Positions 49,683 to 58,986 of a stretch of DNA of 64,000 bases are shown here, in pieces (the first letter of the stretch is position 1; every line of letters begins with the position of its first letter). This stretch comes from JBJXHN01 sp046233135 (lineage in GTDB: Bacteria; Pseudomonadota; Alphaproteobacteria; Rhodospirillales; Rhodospirillaceae): contig JBJXHN010000002.1 in the NCBI GenBank assembly GCA_046233135.1, positions 744,001 through 808,000 of the forward strand, written 5' to 3'. Position numbers and translations under genes: made by a program. A model generated the notes under the pieces. That model saw only the letters and a program-made list of their open reading frames with translations, ran no database searches and was not told the DNA's origin.

Positions 49683-50189
49683 ATGGGGCGACAGCGCAAA
49701 CGCTTGGCGGTTTATCTGGCGCATCGGGGCAATCTTGTCGCCTATGCCGACGGCATCGTGCGCGACCGCATGTCGGCCGAGGACGTGGTGCAGGAAGCCT
49801 ATCTGCGCTTCGTCGGCCGCACCGAGGCGCAGGTGGACGAACCGGTCAACTATCTTTATCGCATCGTTCGCAATCTGGCCCTGGATGCCCGCCGCCGTCT
49901 GGTGCGCGAGGGGCGGGTGCTGGAGCGGGATGCCGACGGGGCGGGGGATCTGGCTGTCGACGACGCCCCGACGCCGGAAGCCGTGACGGCGGCCCGCGCT
50001 GACCTGAAGCGGCTGATCGAGGCCATGGAAGCCCTGCCGGAGCGCAACCGGACAGCCTTGGAAATGCACCGCTTCGGGGGGTACAAATTGCGCGAGATCG
50101 GGGAACACCTGGGGATCTCCACCTCTGCCGCCCACGAACTGGTGGCTGACAGCATTGCCTTTTGCCGCAAGCGCGTGCGCGGGGGCTGA
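49683..50189 (+). CDS. ECF sigma factor, FecI type
   Basis: 168 residues with sigma70 region 2 (MSAEDVVQEAYLRFVGR, YLYRIVRNLALDARRR) and region 4 (LPERNRTALEMHRFGGYKLREIG cut in two helices, ISTSAAHELVADSIAFCRKR). It is of the FecI group that directs RNA polymerase to TonB-receptor genes on a signal passed by FecR. FecR and the receptor follow. Confidence 0.88.
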   Translation: MGRQRKRLAVYLAHRGNLVAYADGIVRDRMSAEDVVQEAYLRFVGRTEAQVDEPVNYLYRIVRNLALDARRRLVREGRVLERDADGAGDLAVDDAPTPEAVTAARADLKRLIEAMEALPERNRTALEMHRFGGYKLREIGEHLGISTSAAHELVADSIAFCRKRVRGG

Positions 50190-50294
50190 AAGAAATGTCC
50201 GCTGGGGGGAGAAAATCCGCGTCCCTGAACCGTCTCTCCAGAAAGGGGGCGGAAACGACAGGATCTGGCGTCCCGGAACGGGAGCTGTAGGCGG

Positions 50295-51323
50295 ATGGAC
50301 GGATCAAGGATGGGGGAGCCGCAGGACAGGAGCCCGGAGGATGCTGCCGCCTTTTGGCTGGTGGCCCTTCGGGACGACCCGGAGGACGGAGAGTTGCGCG
50401 CCGCCTTCGCGGACTGGCACGCCGCCGACCCCGCCCATGCCCGGGCCTGGCAGGAGGTGGCGGAAGTCCACGCGCTGATGGCCCTGACCCCGGCGGCGGA
50501 CCGGTATGCCCGGCCCCGGCCCCGGCCGGTGGAGTCCGGCTCAACGATCGTCGCCTTTCCGGCAACCCGCCGCCGCGACCGATGGCGAACGCGCCGCACC
50601 GCCCTGGCCATGGCCGCCGGGGTGCTGCTGGTGGTGCTGTCCGCGCCGGTGCTCTTCGGTCCGTCGGCCGACATGAGCACGGCGACGGGGGAAGTGCGCA
50701 TGGTGCGCCTGGAGGACGGCTCCACCGTCCACCTCGGCCCGGAAAGCGCCCTGGATGTGGCCCTGGGGGATACCCGCCGGGACGTGCGGCTGACCAGGGG
50801 CGTGGGATTCTTCGACGTGGCCCGGGACGCCGGCCGGCCGTTCACGGTGGGGACCGATGATGCGGTGGTCACCGTGCTCGGTACGGCGTTCGAGGTGGAT
50901 ATCCTGTCCGGGGCCACGCGGGTGCGGGTGCGCGAGGGACGGGTCGCCGTCCGCTGCATCGCCGGCGGGGAAGGGAGCGGTGCGGGCGCGCGGGACGCCG
51001 ACCAGCCGCCGTTGCATGCCGGCGACTGGCAGACGGTCTGCGACGGCCCCGGGGGGCGGGGGCATCAGGCGGCGGCCGAGGTGGCGCCGTGGATGGATGG
51101 CCAGATCATCGCCCATGGACGGCCGGTCCGCGAGGTGGTGGCCGCGCTGGGGGCCTATGTGGACGGGGCCGTTCTGCTGACCTCCGACACCCTGGGGGCG
51201 CAGCGGGTGACGGGGGTCTACAACACCGCCGATCCCCTGTCGGCCCTGCGCGCGGTCGTTGCCGTTCACGGGGGATCCCTGCTTCAGGTTACCCCCTGGC
51301 TGCTGATCATCCGAGAGGGCTGA
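50295..51323 (+). CDS. FecR-family anti-sigma/signal protein
   Basis: 342 residues: an N-terminal DUF4880-like cytoplasmic part (AAAFWLVALRDDPEDGELRA), one TM helix (about 97-116), and a periplasmic FecR domain (GEVRMVRLEDGSTVHLGPES, RDVRLTRGVGFFDVARDAGR, TVLGTAFEVD) with a C-terminal STN-like end. It should relay receptor signalling to the FecI sigma factor. 105 bp separate it from the sigma gene. Confidence 0.88.
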   Translation: MDGSRMGEPQDRSPEDAAAFWLVALRDDPEDGELRAAFADWHAADPAHARAWQEVAEVHALMALTPAADRYARPRPRPVESGSTIVAFPATRRRDRWRTRRTALAMAAGVLLVVLSAPVLFGPSADMSTATGEVRMVRLEDGSTVHLGPESALDVALGDTRRDVRLTRGVGFFDVARDAGRPFTVGTDDAVVTVLGTAFEVDILSGATRVRVREGRVAVRCIAGGEGSGAGARDADQPPLHAGDWQTVCDGPGGRGHQAAAEVAPWMDGQIIAHGRPVREVVAALGAYVDGAVLLTSDTLGAQRVTGVYNTADPLSALRAVVAVHGGSLLQVTPWLLIIREG

Positions 51324-51468
51324 TCTTTATTAGGGTTATTCCGTAGTTTTTTTTCCGGAAAGTCCGAACACCCCGACGTCTCTCCTCCAGAAGCGTGATT
51401 GCGCGAGGCATTCGCATGATGGGCGATGCCGGCGACACGCGTGACCTTGAGGAAGGAAGCAGAGCGAT

Positions 51469-53955
51469 ATGGCAGGGGGCACGGAAATGGCTGCGGGACA
51501 TCGGGCCTGGAAGCGGCGGATGCTGGCGACGGCCGTGGCGCTGACCGGGATTGGTCTGGGGGCGGCGCCGGGACTGGCGGCGGCGGACCCCGATGCGGCC
51601 GGATCGGGGACGGAAAGGCAGGTGGCGCAGGCGACGGGGGTGATGACCTTCGATATCCCCTCCCAGCCCCTGGCCGAGGCCATCGCCGCTTTGGGCCGGC
51701 AGACGGGCTTGCAGATCTCCGCCGGCGCCGATGTGGTGGACGGGCGCATGGCCCAGCCGGTCAACGGCACCATGACCCCTGCCCAGGCGCTGGACCGCAT
51801 GCTGGCCGGCACGGGGGTGATCTATCGCCTTGACAGCGCCGGCACCGCCTTCCTGGAAGCCGCCCCGCGCGACGGTGCCGACGGGGCGGTGGAGCTGGAT
51901 CCCCTGCTGGTGCAGTCCGTTGCCCTGGACGCCAAGGCCACGGTCGGTGCGCCGCCGCCGGCCTATGCCGGGGGGCAGGTGGCGCGGGGAGCGCGCCTGG
52001 GGGCGCTGGGCAACGCCGACATCATGGACGTGCCCTTCAGCATGACCGCCTTCACCGAAGACCTGATGGCCAACCAGCAGGCCGAGACGATTGCCGACGT
52101 TCTGGCCAACGATCCGGCGGTGCGGACCTCCTACGGCTACGGCAACTTCGCCGAAGAGTTCGTCATTCGCGGTTTCCCGCTGTATGGCGATGATCTGTCG
52201 GTGGACGGCCTCTATGGCCTGGCGCCGCGCCAAATTGCCTCGACCGAGATGTTCGAGCGGGTGGAAGTGGTGCGCGGGGCGACGGCTTTTCTGAACGGCG
52301 TGGCACCGGGCAACTCGGGGATCGGCGGCAGCATCAACCTGGTGCCCAAGCGGGCCGGCGATGATCCGCTGACCCGCCTGGATCTGTCCTATGGCAGCAC
52401 CACCCGCTTCGGCGGCCACGCGGATGTCAGCCGCCGCTTCGGGCCGGACAAGGCCTTCGGCGTGCGCCTGAACGTGGCCGGCCGGGACGGCGAAGGCGCC
52501 ATCGAGGACGAAGACCGCAGCATGGTCCTGGGCGCCCTGGCCGCCGATTACCGGGGCGAGCGGCTGCGGGCGGCGGTCGATATCAGCTCCCAGTATCTGA
52601 CCATCGATCAGGGCCGCCCGGTGGTGTTTTTGACGGGACAGACCGTTCCGGATGCTCCGGATGCGTCGACCAATTACGGCCAGCCCTGGACCTACGCCAA
52701 CGCCCATGACACCACGGCGCAGGGGCGGGTGGAATACGACCTGTTCCCCAGCCTGATGGCCTATATGGCCGCCGGCATCCGCGACATGCGGGAAGAGGGC
52801 GCCTACGCCAGCCCCTATGTGGGGGATGACGGGACCGGCACGGCCAGCCGGCTGACGGTGTTCCGGGAGGACTTCACCAGCAGCGGCCAGATCGGCCTGC
52901 GCGGCGACCTGATCACCGGCCCGGTGCACCACCGTGTGGACGTGGGCGGCTCGACGCTGGATACGGAGAACCGCAATGCCTGGACCATGGGGTCTTCGCA
53001 AGCGGTGGACATCTATACCTTCTCCGCCGTGTCCGATCCGGCGACCCTGTACAGCGCCGGGGACATGGATGACCTGCCCCTGGTCAGCGAGTCCACCCTG
53101 CGCAGCGCTTTCGGCTCCGACACCCTGTCGATCCTGGATGACCGGGTGATGCTGACCCTGGGCCTGCGCTATCAGTGGATCGATACCACCAGCTACGACA
53201 CGGCGACGGGGGCGGTAACCTCGGCGTACAAGGAAAAGGCCCTCAGCCCGGTGATCGGCCTGGTGGTCAAGCCGATCGAGGAGGTATCGCTCTATGCCAG
53301 CCGCATCGAAGGGCTGGCCCAGGGTCCGACCGCGCCGTCGACGGCGGTGAACTCCGGCGAAATCTTCGCCCCCTACAAGTCGGTGCAGTACGAGGTGGGG
53401 GTGAAGGTGGACATGGGCACTGTGGGCGGCTCGCTGGCCTTCTATCAGACGTCCCAGCCCCAGGGCATGACCGACCCCGCCACCATGGTCTACGACGTGT
53501 CCGGCGAACAGCGGAACCGGGGCATCGAGGCGATGGTGTTCGGCGAGCCGATGAAGGGCCTGCGGGTGCTGGCCGGGGCGACCATCACGGATGCCACCTT
53601 GCAGGACACCGCCGGCGGTGTCGACGACGGCAATACGGCGGCGGGCGTGCCCGATTACCAGGTGAACGTCGGGGCGGAATGGGCGCCCTGGTTCGCACCG
53701 GACCTGGTGCTGTCGGGCCGGGTGCTGCACACCGGGGCACAGTATGTGAACTCGGCCAACACCCTGCAGCTGGACAGCTGGACCCGCCTTGACCTGGGCG
53801 CCCGCTATGCCACCAAGGTCTACGGCACGCCGATGGTCATTCGCGGCAATATCGAGAACGTGACCAACGCCAGTTACTGGGCGTCGGCCAATGGCGGCTA
53901 TCTGACCCAGGGCGCCCCGCTGACCGCCAAGCTGTCCATCGGAATGGATTTCTAG
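51469..53955 (+). CDS. TonB-dependent siderophore-type receptor with STN signalling domain
   Basis: 828 residues: signal peptide (about 1-38), STN domain (about 58-110; TFDIPSQPLAEAIAALGRQT), plug (DVPFSMTAFTEDLMANQQAE, FVIRGFPLYGD, VEVVRGATAFLNG), and a 22-strand type barrel ending in MDF with aromatic C-terminus. The STN domain marks a transducing receptor that reports ligand to FecR. Plug motifs suggest the ferrichrome/ferric-siderophore group; the ligand is unknown. GAGGAAGGAAG precedes the ATG. Confidence 0.9.
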   Translation: MAGGTEMAAGHRAWKRRMLATAVALTGIGLGAAPGLAAADPDAAGSGTERQVAQATGVMTFDIPSQPLAEAIAALGRQTGLQISAGADVVDGRMAQPVNGTMTPAQALDRMLAGTGVIYRLDSAGTAFLEAAPRDGADGAVELDPLLVQSVALDAKATVGAPPPAYAGGQVARGARLGALGNADIMDVPFSMTAFTEDLMANQQAETIADVLANDPAVRTSYGYGNFAEEFVIRGFPLYGDDLSVDGLYGLAPRQIASTEMFERVEVVRGATAFLNGVAPGNSGIGGSINLVPKRAGDDPLTRLDLSYGSTTRFGGHADVSRRFGPDKAFGVRLNVAGRDGEGAIEDEDRSMVLGALAADYRGERLRAAVDISSQYLTIDQGRPVVFLTGQTVPDAPDASTNYGQPWTYANAHDTTAQGRVEYDLFPSLMAYMAAGIRDMREEGAYASPYVGDDGTGTASRLTVFREDFTSSGQIGLRGDLITGPVHHRVDVGGSTLDTENRNAWTMGSSQAVDIYTFSAVSDPATLYSAGDMDDLPLVSESTLRSAFGSDTLSILDDRVMLTLGLRYQWIDTTSYDTATGAVTSAYKEKALSPVIGLVVKPIEEVSLYASRIEGLAQGPTAPSTAVNSGEIFAPYKSVQYEVGVKVDMGTVGGSLAFYQTSQPQGMTDPATMVYDVSGEQRNRGIEAMVFGEPMKGLRVLAGATITDATLQDTAGGVDDGNTAAGVPDYQVNVGAEWAPWFAPDLVLSGRVLHTGAQYVNSANTLQLDSWTRLDLGARYATKVYGTPMVIRGNIENVTNASYWASANGGYLTQGAPLTAKLSIGMDF

Positions 53956-54003
53956 ATTGATGCCTCTGACGGTTCGGCCCGACGGGCCGGGAGGATCACG
54001 GAA

Positions 54004-54036
54004 CCGCCGGGAGAGGGGGCCGCCCGCTCCCGGCGG
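54004..54036. terminator. Strong hairpin between receptor and LuxR genes
   Basis: Perfect 10-bp stem CCGCCGGGAG/CTCCCGGCGG with a 13-base loop between two convergent genes. No T run on either side, so it may protect 3' ends rather than stop transcription alone. Confidence 0.5.
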
Positions 54037-54046
54037 CGAGGGGGCA

Positions 54047-54604
54047 TCAGGACACGATGATGATCTTCGACACCAGCTCGGCCGTGTTGCGCGTGCCGAG
54101 CTTTTTCATCAGCCGGGCACGATGGACCTCGACCGTGCGGTGAGAGATGCCCAGGATCAGGGCGATTTCCTTGCAGGTGCGCCCGTTCACCACATGGGTG
54201 GCGATCTCCTGCTCCCGCTGGGTCAGATGCACCGAGTGTTCCGCATGTTCCGTCGCGCGTTCATAGGCCCAGATGGTATGGGCGAAGGGATCGTCCGGCG
54301 TCAGGGTCGTGCCTCGGGCGCGGATCCACAGGATCTCTCCGCTTGCGGTGCGCATGAAGCGCTGATCCTCGTAGCTGTCGTGGTTGGTCAGCCAGTTTTC
54401 CGCCCGTGCGCCCACCAGACTGAAATCCGTCTGGCTGGGATACAGCATGCGAGAGGACTGCCCTTCCATCTCGGCGGCCGAATAGCCGAACAGGGTGCAG
54501 GCCGCGTGGTTGGTGCGGATGATCGCGCGGTGCTTCAGGACCAGCAGCGCGATGGGGGCTTCCAGGAAGGTCAGGTGTTCCAGGCTGGCGGCCGGGTCGG
54601 TCAT
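54047..54604 (-). CDS. PAS-LuxR-type transcriptional regulator
   Basis: 185 residues: a PAS domain (APIALLVLKHRAIIRTNHAA, FGYSAAEMEGQSSRMLYPS, YEDQRFMRTASGEILWIRAR) and a C-terminal LuxR HTH (LTQREQEIATHVVNGRTCKE, ISHRTVEVHRARLMKKLGTR). The ATG at 54604 is preferred; a start at 54655 adds 17 arginine/proline-rich residues and would place two TACGTA sites at the very edge of the gene. It is divergent from the CoA-transferase genes and may regulate them. Confidence 0.85.
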   Translation of the reverse strand: MTDPAASLEHLTFLEAPIALLVLKHRAIIRTNHAACTLFGYSAAEMEGQSSRMLYPSQTDFSLVGARAENWLTNHDSYEDQRFMRTASGEILWIRARGTTLTPDDPFAHTIWAYERATEHAEHSVHLTQREQEIATHVVNGRTCKEIALILGISHRTVEVHRARLMKKLGTRNTAELVSKIIIVS

Positions 54605-54656
54605 GATATCGGCAACCTGTGAGACTCCAGAGGGACGGCGGGGACGCGTAGGCATG

Positions 54657-54679
54657 TACGTAGTTTTACCAGATACGTA
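54657..54679. promoter_or_regulatory. Two TACGTA sites between PAS-LuxR and scoA
   Basis: TACGTA palindromes at 54657-54662 and 54674-54679, 17 bases apart, each followed by G. LuxR/NarL-type regulators often bind TAC/GTA half sites, so these may be operators of the adjacent regulator. Confidence 0.45.
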
Positions 54680-54807
54680 GTCGCACGACTATTCCTGTGG
54701 CACGGGAAGGCCCATGTTGTGCGCCATCCAAGAAGAAAAGCCCCCACCGCGCGGCCAGCCGGACACGGAGGCGGGCCTCATCTCGTGGTCATATCGGAGG
54801 AATAGGG

Positions 54808-55506
54808 ATGAAGAAGGTTTACGGCTCAGCCAGCGAGGCCCTGGATGGCCTGCTGTCTGACGGCATGCTGATCGCTGCGGGTGGTTTCGGTCTCTGCGGC
54901 ATTCCCGAACTGCTGATCGACGCCCTGGTGGAAAGCGGGGTCAAGGACCTGACGGTGGCGTCGAACAATGCCGGGGTGGACAGCTTCGGCCTGGGCAAGC
55001 TGCTCGACACCCGCCAGATTCGCAAGATGATCTCCTCCTACGTCGGGGAAAACGCCGAATTCATGCGGCAGTATCTGTCCGGCGAACTGGAGCTGGAATT
55101 CAATCCGCAAGGCACGCTGGCCGAACGCATGCGCGCCGGCGGCAGCGGCATCCCCGGGTTCTACACCAAGACCGGTGTGGGCACGGTCATCGCCGAGGGC
55201 AAGGAACACAAGGACTTCGGCGGCGAGACCTATATCCTGGAACGGGGCATCTTCGCCGACCTGTCGATCGTCAAGGCCTGGAAGGCGGATACGACGGGCA
55301 ATCTGGTGTTCCGCAAGACCGCCCGCAACTTCAACCCGCCCGCCGCGATGTGCGGCAAGGTCTGCGTGGTCGAGGTGGAAGAACTGGTGCAGCCGGGCAC
55401 GCTGGATCCGGATCACATCCACCTGCCGGGCATTTATGTGCATCGCATCATCCAGGGCGAGCACGAAAAGCGGATCGAACAGCGCACCACGCGCAAGAAG
55501 GCGTAA
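54808..55506 (+). CDS. scoA: Succinyl-CoA:3-oxoacid CoA-transferase subunit A
   Basis: 232 residues of class I CoA transferase alpha subunit: LIAAGGFGLCGIPELLIDAL, TVASNNAGVDSFGLGKLL, and GIPGFYTKTGVGTVIAEGKE. With subunit B it moves CoA from succinyl-CoA to acetoacetate or a related 3-oxo acid (3-oxoadipate is also possible in this aromatic-degrading genome). GGAGG lies eight bases before the ATG. Confidence 0.9.
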   Translation: MKKVYGSASEALDGLLSDGMLIAAGGFGLCGIPELLIDALVESGVKDLTVASNNAGVDSFGLGKLLDTRQIRKMISSYVGENAEFMRQYLSGELELEFNPQGTLAERMRAGGSGIPGFYTKTGVGTVIAEGKEHKDFGGETYILERGIFADLSIVKAWKADTTGNLVFRKTARNFNPPAAMCGKVCVVEVEELVQPGTLDPDHIHLPGIYVHRIIQGEHEKRIEQRTTRKKA

Positions 55507-55520
55507 GGGAGGTCACGGAT

Positions 55521-56150
55521 ATGGCTTGGGATCGCAATCAGATGGCCGCCCGTGCGGCGCAGGAGCTTCAGGACGGCTGGTACGTGAACCTGGGGATCGG
55601 CATTCCGACCCTGGTGTCCAACTACATTCCCGACGGGGTCACGGTCACCTTGCAGTCGGAAAACGGCATGCTGGGCATGGGACCGTTCCCCTATGAAGGG
55701 GAAGAGGATGCCGATCTGATCAATGCCGGCAAGCAGACCATCACCGAGCTGCCCCATTCGGCCTATTTCGACAGCGCCACCTCTTTCGGGATGATTCGCG
55801 GCGGCAAGATCGCCATGGCCATCCTGGGCGCCATGGAAGTGTCGGAAAACGGGGATCTGGCGAACTGGATGATTCCCGGCAAGCTGGTCAAGGGCATGGG
55901 CGGTGCCATGGATCTGGTGGCCGGCGTGGGCCGGGTCGTGGTCGTCATGGATCACACCAACAAGCACGGCGAGTCGAAGGTCCTGACGGACTGCACCCTG
56001 CCGCTGACCGGCAAGGGCGTGGTCGACCGGATCATCACCAACCTCGGTGTGCTGGATGTGGTCGAGGGCGGTCTGAAGATCGTCGAAACCGCCGACGGCG
56101 TGACCGAAGAAGAACTGCGCGCCGCCACCCAGGCGAAGATCGTGGCGTAA
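55521..56150 (+). CDS. scoB: Succinyl-CoA:3-oxoacid CoA-transferase subunit B
   Basis: 209 residues of the beta subunit. The catalytic glutamate lies in LQSENGMLGMGPFPYEGEED, preceded by VNLGIGIPTLVSNYIP. It starts 14 bases after scoA with GGGAGG upstream. A palindromic repeat follows the stop at once. Confidence 0.92.
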   Translation: MAWDRNQMAARAAQELQDGWYVNLGIGIPTLVSNYIPDGVTVTLQSENGMLGMGPFPYEGEEDADLINAGKQTITELPHSAYFDSATSFGMIRGGKIAMAILGAMEVSENGDLANWMIPGKLVKGMGGAMDLVAGVGRVVVVMDHTNKHGESKVLTDCTLPLTGKGVVDRIITNLGVLDVVEGGLKIVETADGVTEEELRAATQAKIVA

Positions 56151-56159
56151 TCGCAGAAT

Positions 56160-56270
56160 CCTAGTGCACTGACTCATTCAGATGATTCAGCGGTCAGTGC
56201 ACTAGGACTTTGGTGATACATCAACTTTCCAAACGGCGGCTGACGCCTTCGTTTGGGTCGATGCACTAGG
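56160..56270. repeat. MITE-like palindromic element behind scoB
   Basis: 111 bp bounded by CCTAGTGCA (56160-56168) and its complement TGCACTAGG (56262-56270). Inside, CCTAGTGCACTGAC and GTCAGTGCACTAGG (56193-56206) form a perfect 14-bp dyad, and CCAAACG...CGTTTGG a second hairpin. No target-site duplication is obvious. The first dyad may also serve as 3' end of scoB. Confidence 0.55.
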
Positions 56271-56407
56271 TGGATCTCCCCGCGCGCCATCGGGATCGGT
56301 GCGCGGGGGGCAGCCGTATGCGGCTTGGATAGAGACTCCCGCCACCCTGACCCTGCCTCTGGTGCCGGGGGGCGGAGCGGCAGGGCGGACGGCACACGCC
56401 CGCCCGG

Positions 56408-56950
56408 TCACTGACTGAACACCTGGCGGGCCATCTGCCGCAGCAATCTGTCCAGGCGCTTGTCGGTGACGCTGTCGGGGCGGGGGACAATGCGGCCGGA
56501 CACCGCCGATTCGATCTTGTCGCCATTGCAGAAGGCCGCCAGGACACGAAACGCTTCGGCATCCCCGCCCTCGCCGCCGGGCATGGCGGCTCCGGAGCCG
56601 GCCGCGCAAAGCCGGTTGGGATCGGCGGACCGGCCGGCATCCAGCAGCCAGGCCGAGCGCAGGGCGGGCAGGGGAGAAAAATCCTCTCCCGGAGCCACCT
56701 CCACGGCGCGGCGGGTGATGCCGCCCCGGATCGCCCGGGCGACGACGGCGAAGCTGTCGTCCGCCGATGCGCCTTCCGCCGCCCGGCCCAGGACGGTCAG
56801 CGGCAGGGGACCCCTGGCGGTGGCATCGCCGAACAGGGACCAGGTGCCTTCGGGCCGCATGACCAGCACCGTGCTTTGCGGCGCGTCATCGCAGGCCGCC
56901 AGCAGGCCGGCGCCGAGAACGGTGGCGAGGGAAAGGAAGCGTCTGATCAC
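56408..56950 (-). CDS. Putative lipoprotein, paralogue of the upstream gene
   Basis: 180 residues. Signal peptide with lipobox LLAAC (Cys20). The block STVLVMRPEGTWSLFGDATA is nearly identical in the neighbouring lipoprotein, and the whole length aligns (PNRLCAA, FCNGDKIESAVSG). Function unknown; the two genes look like a tandem duplication. It should be anchored in the outer or inner membrane on the periplasmic side. Confidence 0.75.
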   Translation of the reverse strand: MIRRFLSLATVLGAGLLAACDDAPQSTVLVMRPEGTWSLFGDATARGPLPLTVLGRAAEGASADDSFAVVARAIRGGITRRAVEVAPGEDFSPLPALRSAWLLDAGRSADPNRLCAAGSGAAMPGGEGGDAEAFRVLAAFCNGDKIESAVSGRIVPRPDSVTDKRLDRLLRQMARQVFSQ

Positions 56951-57001
56951 GGCGAAGGTCCTGCGGGAAAAGGGGGCCGGGGATGGAGGTTCGGGAGAGG
57001 C

Positions 57002-57607
57002 CTACGGATCGGGCCAGTCGGAACCGTTGTCGCCGTCATCGGATCGGGAAGAACTGCCGGAATGGTCGAAGAGCTGACGGGCCATGTGGCCGAACACGGG
57101 CGGGGCCGTGCCGGGGGGCACCTCGACGCCGGCCGGCAGCATGCCCCGCACGGCGGATTCGACCACGACCCCCTTGCAGAAGACGGCGAGGATCAGCGTC
57201 GGTGCCCCGTCCGACGGCGGAACGGCTTCGGGCAGGTCCGCACCGGAAGCGGCGCACAGGCGGTTGGGATCCGCCCCGAGACCGGCAGGAAGCATCCATA
57301 TGGAGCGCAGGGCCGGCGGAGGGGTGCTGTCGTCGATGCGGGTGACGGTGACGCTGCGGCGGGTGATGCCCTCGCGGATGCCGGTGGCCACCTGATCGAA
57401 GCGACTGTCCGCCTGAGGGTCGAGGGGGCTGGTCAGCACGGTCAGCGGCAGGCCGCCCCGGGCGGTGGCGTCGCCGAACAGGGACCAGGTGCCTTCCGGC
57501 CGCATGGTCAAAACGGTGCTGTTGGAGAACATCGAGCACGCCGACAGGGCCAGGGTGCCCAGCAGCGCGACCCCGATCGGAGCGAGGGATGGACGGCGAC
57601 GTCGCAT
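57002..57607 (-). CDS. Putative lipoprotein, paralogue of the downstream gene
   Basis: 201 residues. Signal peptide with lipobox LALSAC (Cys24), then STVLTMRPEGTWSLFGDATA and FCKGVVVESAVRGMLP as in its paralogue. It ends in a Ser/Asp/Gly-rich tail of about 20 residues that the other copy lacks. It is divergent from lptF. Function unknown. Confidence 0.78.
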   Translation of the reverse strand: MRRRRPSLAPIGVALLGTLALSACSMFSNSTVLTMRPEGTWSLFGDATARGGLPLTVLTSPLDPQADSRFDQVATGIREGITRRSVTVTRIDDSTPPPALRSIWMLPAGLGADPNRLCAASGADLPEAVPPSDGAPTLILAVFCKGVVVESAVRGMLPAGVEVPPGTAPPVFGHMARQLFDHSGSSSRSDDGDNGSDWPDP

Positions 57608-57795
57608 GGGGACGGAAACTCCACAAAAAGATTATCCTCATCGATGTGGGGTGCGAAGCCGTCTGACCAAAGCCCTTATCTTGACGGGCGGCACCCTTCG
57701 GTCTAGACCGTCCGACCGGACGCCCCCAATGCGACGTAGGCCGACCGGCGGTCTGCCGACGCGGGACCGGGGAGGGGCGGGAAAGTAAAAGGCGT

Positions 57796-58986
57796 ATGAC
57801 CGGCACCCTCGACCGCTACATCCTGCGCAATCTGGTCACCGGCCTGAGCATCGGCTCAGCGGCGCTGGTGATGCTCGTCTGGGTGATCAGCGCCCTGCGG
57901 TTCCTGGACTGGTTCGTCAACAAGGGCCTGTCGGTGGTCACTTTCCTGAAGCTCAGCTTCCTGCTGATGCCCGGGTTCCTGACCGTGTTCCTGCCTATTG
58001 CCCTGTTCGCCGTGGTGCTGTTCACCTACACCAAGCTGTCCAGCGACCGCGAACTGGCGGTGATGCAGGCGGCCGGCACCGGCCCCTGGCGGCTGTCCCG
58101 CCCGGCCCTGGTGCTTTGCGCCTTCATGATGCTGATCGGCTATGTGCTGACCATGGTCATCGTGCCGCGCCTGGAATACGCCTTCAGCGACATGCAATAC
58201 GCCATCCGCAACGAGGTCAGCCATCTGGTGCTGAAGGAAGGACGGTTCAATCAGGTGGATGACGGCGTGGTCGTCTATGTGCGGGAACGGACCCACTCGG
58301 GCTCGCTGGAAGGCCTGCTGATCCACGACGTGACCAACCCGGAGGTGTCGACCACCATCATGGCCGAGCGGGGCGCCCTGGTCAGTGACGAGGGCCGGGC
58401 CAAGGTGCTGCTGCTGAACGGCAACCGCCAGGAACTGCGGACCTCCGACGGGCGCGTGTCGTTCCTGTATTTCGATTTCTATACCGTGGATCTGGGGCCG
58501 GACGGGGCCGATTCCGACGCGTTCCGCTATCGGGACGAACGCCAGCTGCCCTTTGACCTGCTGTTTTCGGCGGAAGCGGGGGACCAGATCCACCCGGATT
58601 TCGAATATGTCTATGAAGAACGCAACATCCGCCGGTTCCGCATGGAAGGGCACCTGCGTATCCTGCGCCCGATCAACCACCTGGGATTCCTGCTGCTAGC
58701 CCTGGCGGCGGTGCTGACCGGCGAATTCAGCCGGCGCGGCGGCAATTACCGGGTGCTGCTGGCGGTGGGCATGGTGGTGGCCATCCAGGCCGGGATTCTG
58801 GGGGCGTCCAACCTGGCCAAGAAGTCCTATGACGCCCTGTATCTGCTGGACGTCCTGCATGTGCTGCCGATTCTGATCGGCGGACTGTGGCTGGCGCTGC
58901 CGCCGGAACGCATCCGCCTGCACCTGCGCCGGCGCCGGGAGCGCAAGCGCCTGGGCAACGGCCCGCCCGCACCGGTGTCCGCATGA
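57796..58986 (+). CDS. lptF: LptF-like LPS export permease (YjgP/YjgQ family)
   Basis: 396 residues with six helices in two groups around a periplasmic beta-jellyroll domain (about 125-290). LDRYILRNLVTGLSIGSAAL at the start, LSSDRELAVMQAAGTGPWRL after helix 3 and LRPINHLGFLLLALAAVLTG fit LptF/LptG. It would help move lipopolysaccharide from the inner membrane to the periplasmic bridge; LptG and LptB are not in the window. Its stop overlaps the next gene start (ATGA). Confidence 0.85.
   Translation: MTGTLDRYILRNLVTGLSIGSAALVMLVWVISALRFLDWFVNKGLSVVTFLKLSFLLMPGFLTVFLPIALFAVVLFTYTKLSSDRELAVMQAAGTGPWRLSRPALVLCAFMMLIGYVLTMVIVPRLEYAFSDMQYAIRNEVSHLVLKEGRFNQVDDGVVVYVRERTHSGSLEGLLIHDVTNPEVSTTIMAERGALVSDEGRAKVLLLNGNRQELRTSDGRVSFLYFDFYTVDLGPDGADSDAFRYRDERQLPFDLLFSAEAGDQIHPDFEYVYEERNIRRFRMEGHLRILRPINHLGFLLLALAAVLTGEFSRRGGNYRVLLAVGMVVAIQAGILGASNLAKKSYDALYLLDVLHVLPILIGGLWLALPPERIRLHLRRRRERKRLGNGPPAPVSA

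Noticed and set aside
54697..54730. Sigma-54 promoter upstream of scoA
   Set aside because: TGGCAC is present but no GC element lies at the required 10-bp distance; the later TTGTGC is too far.
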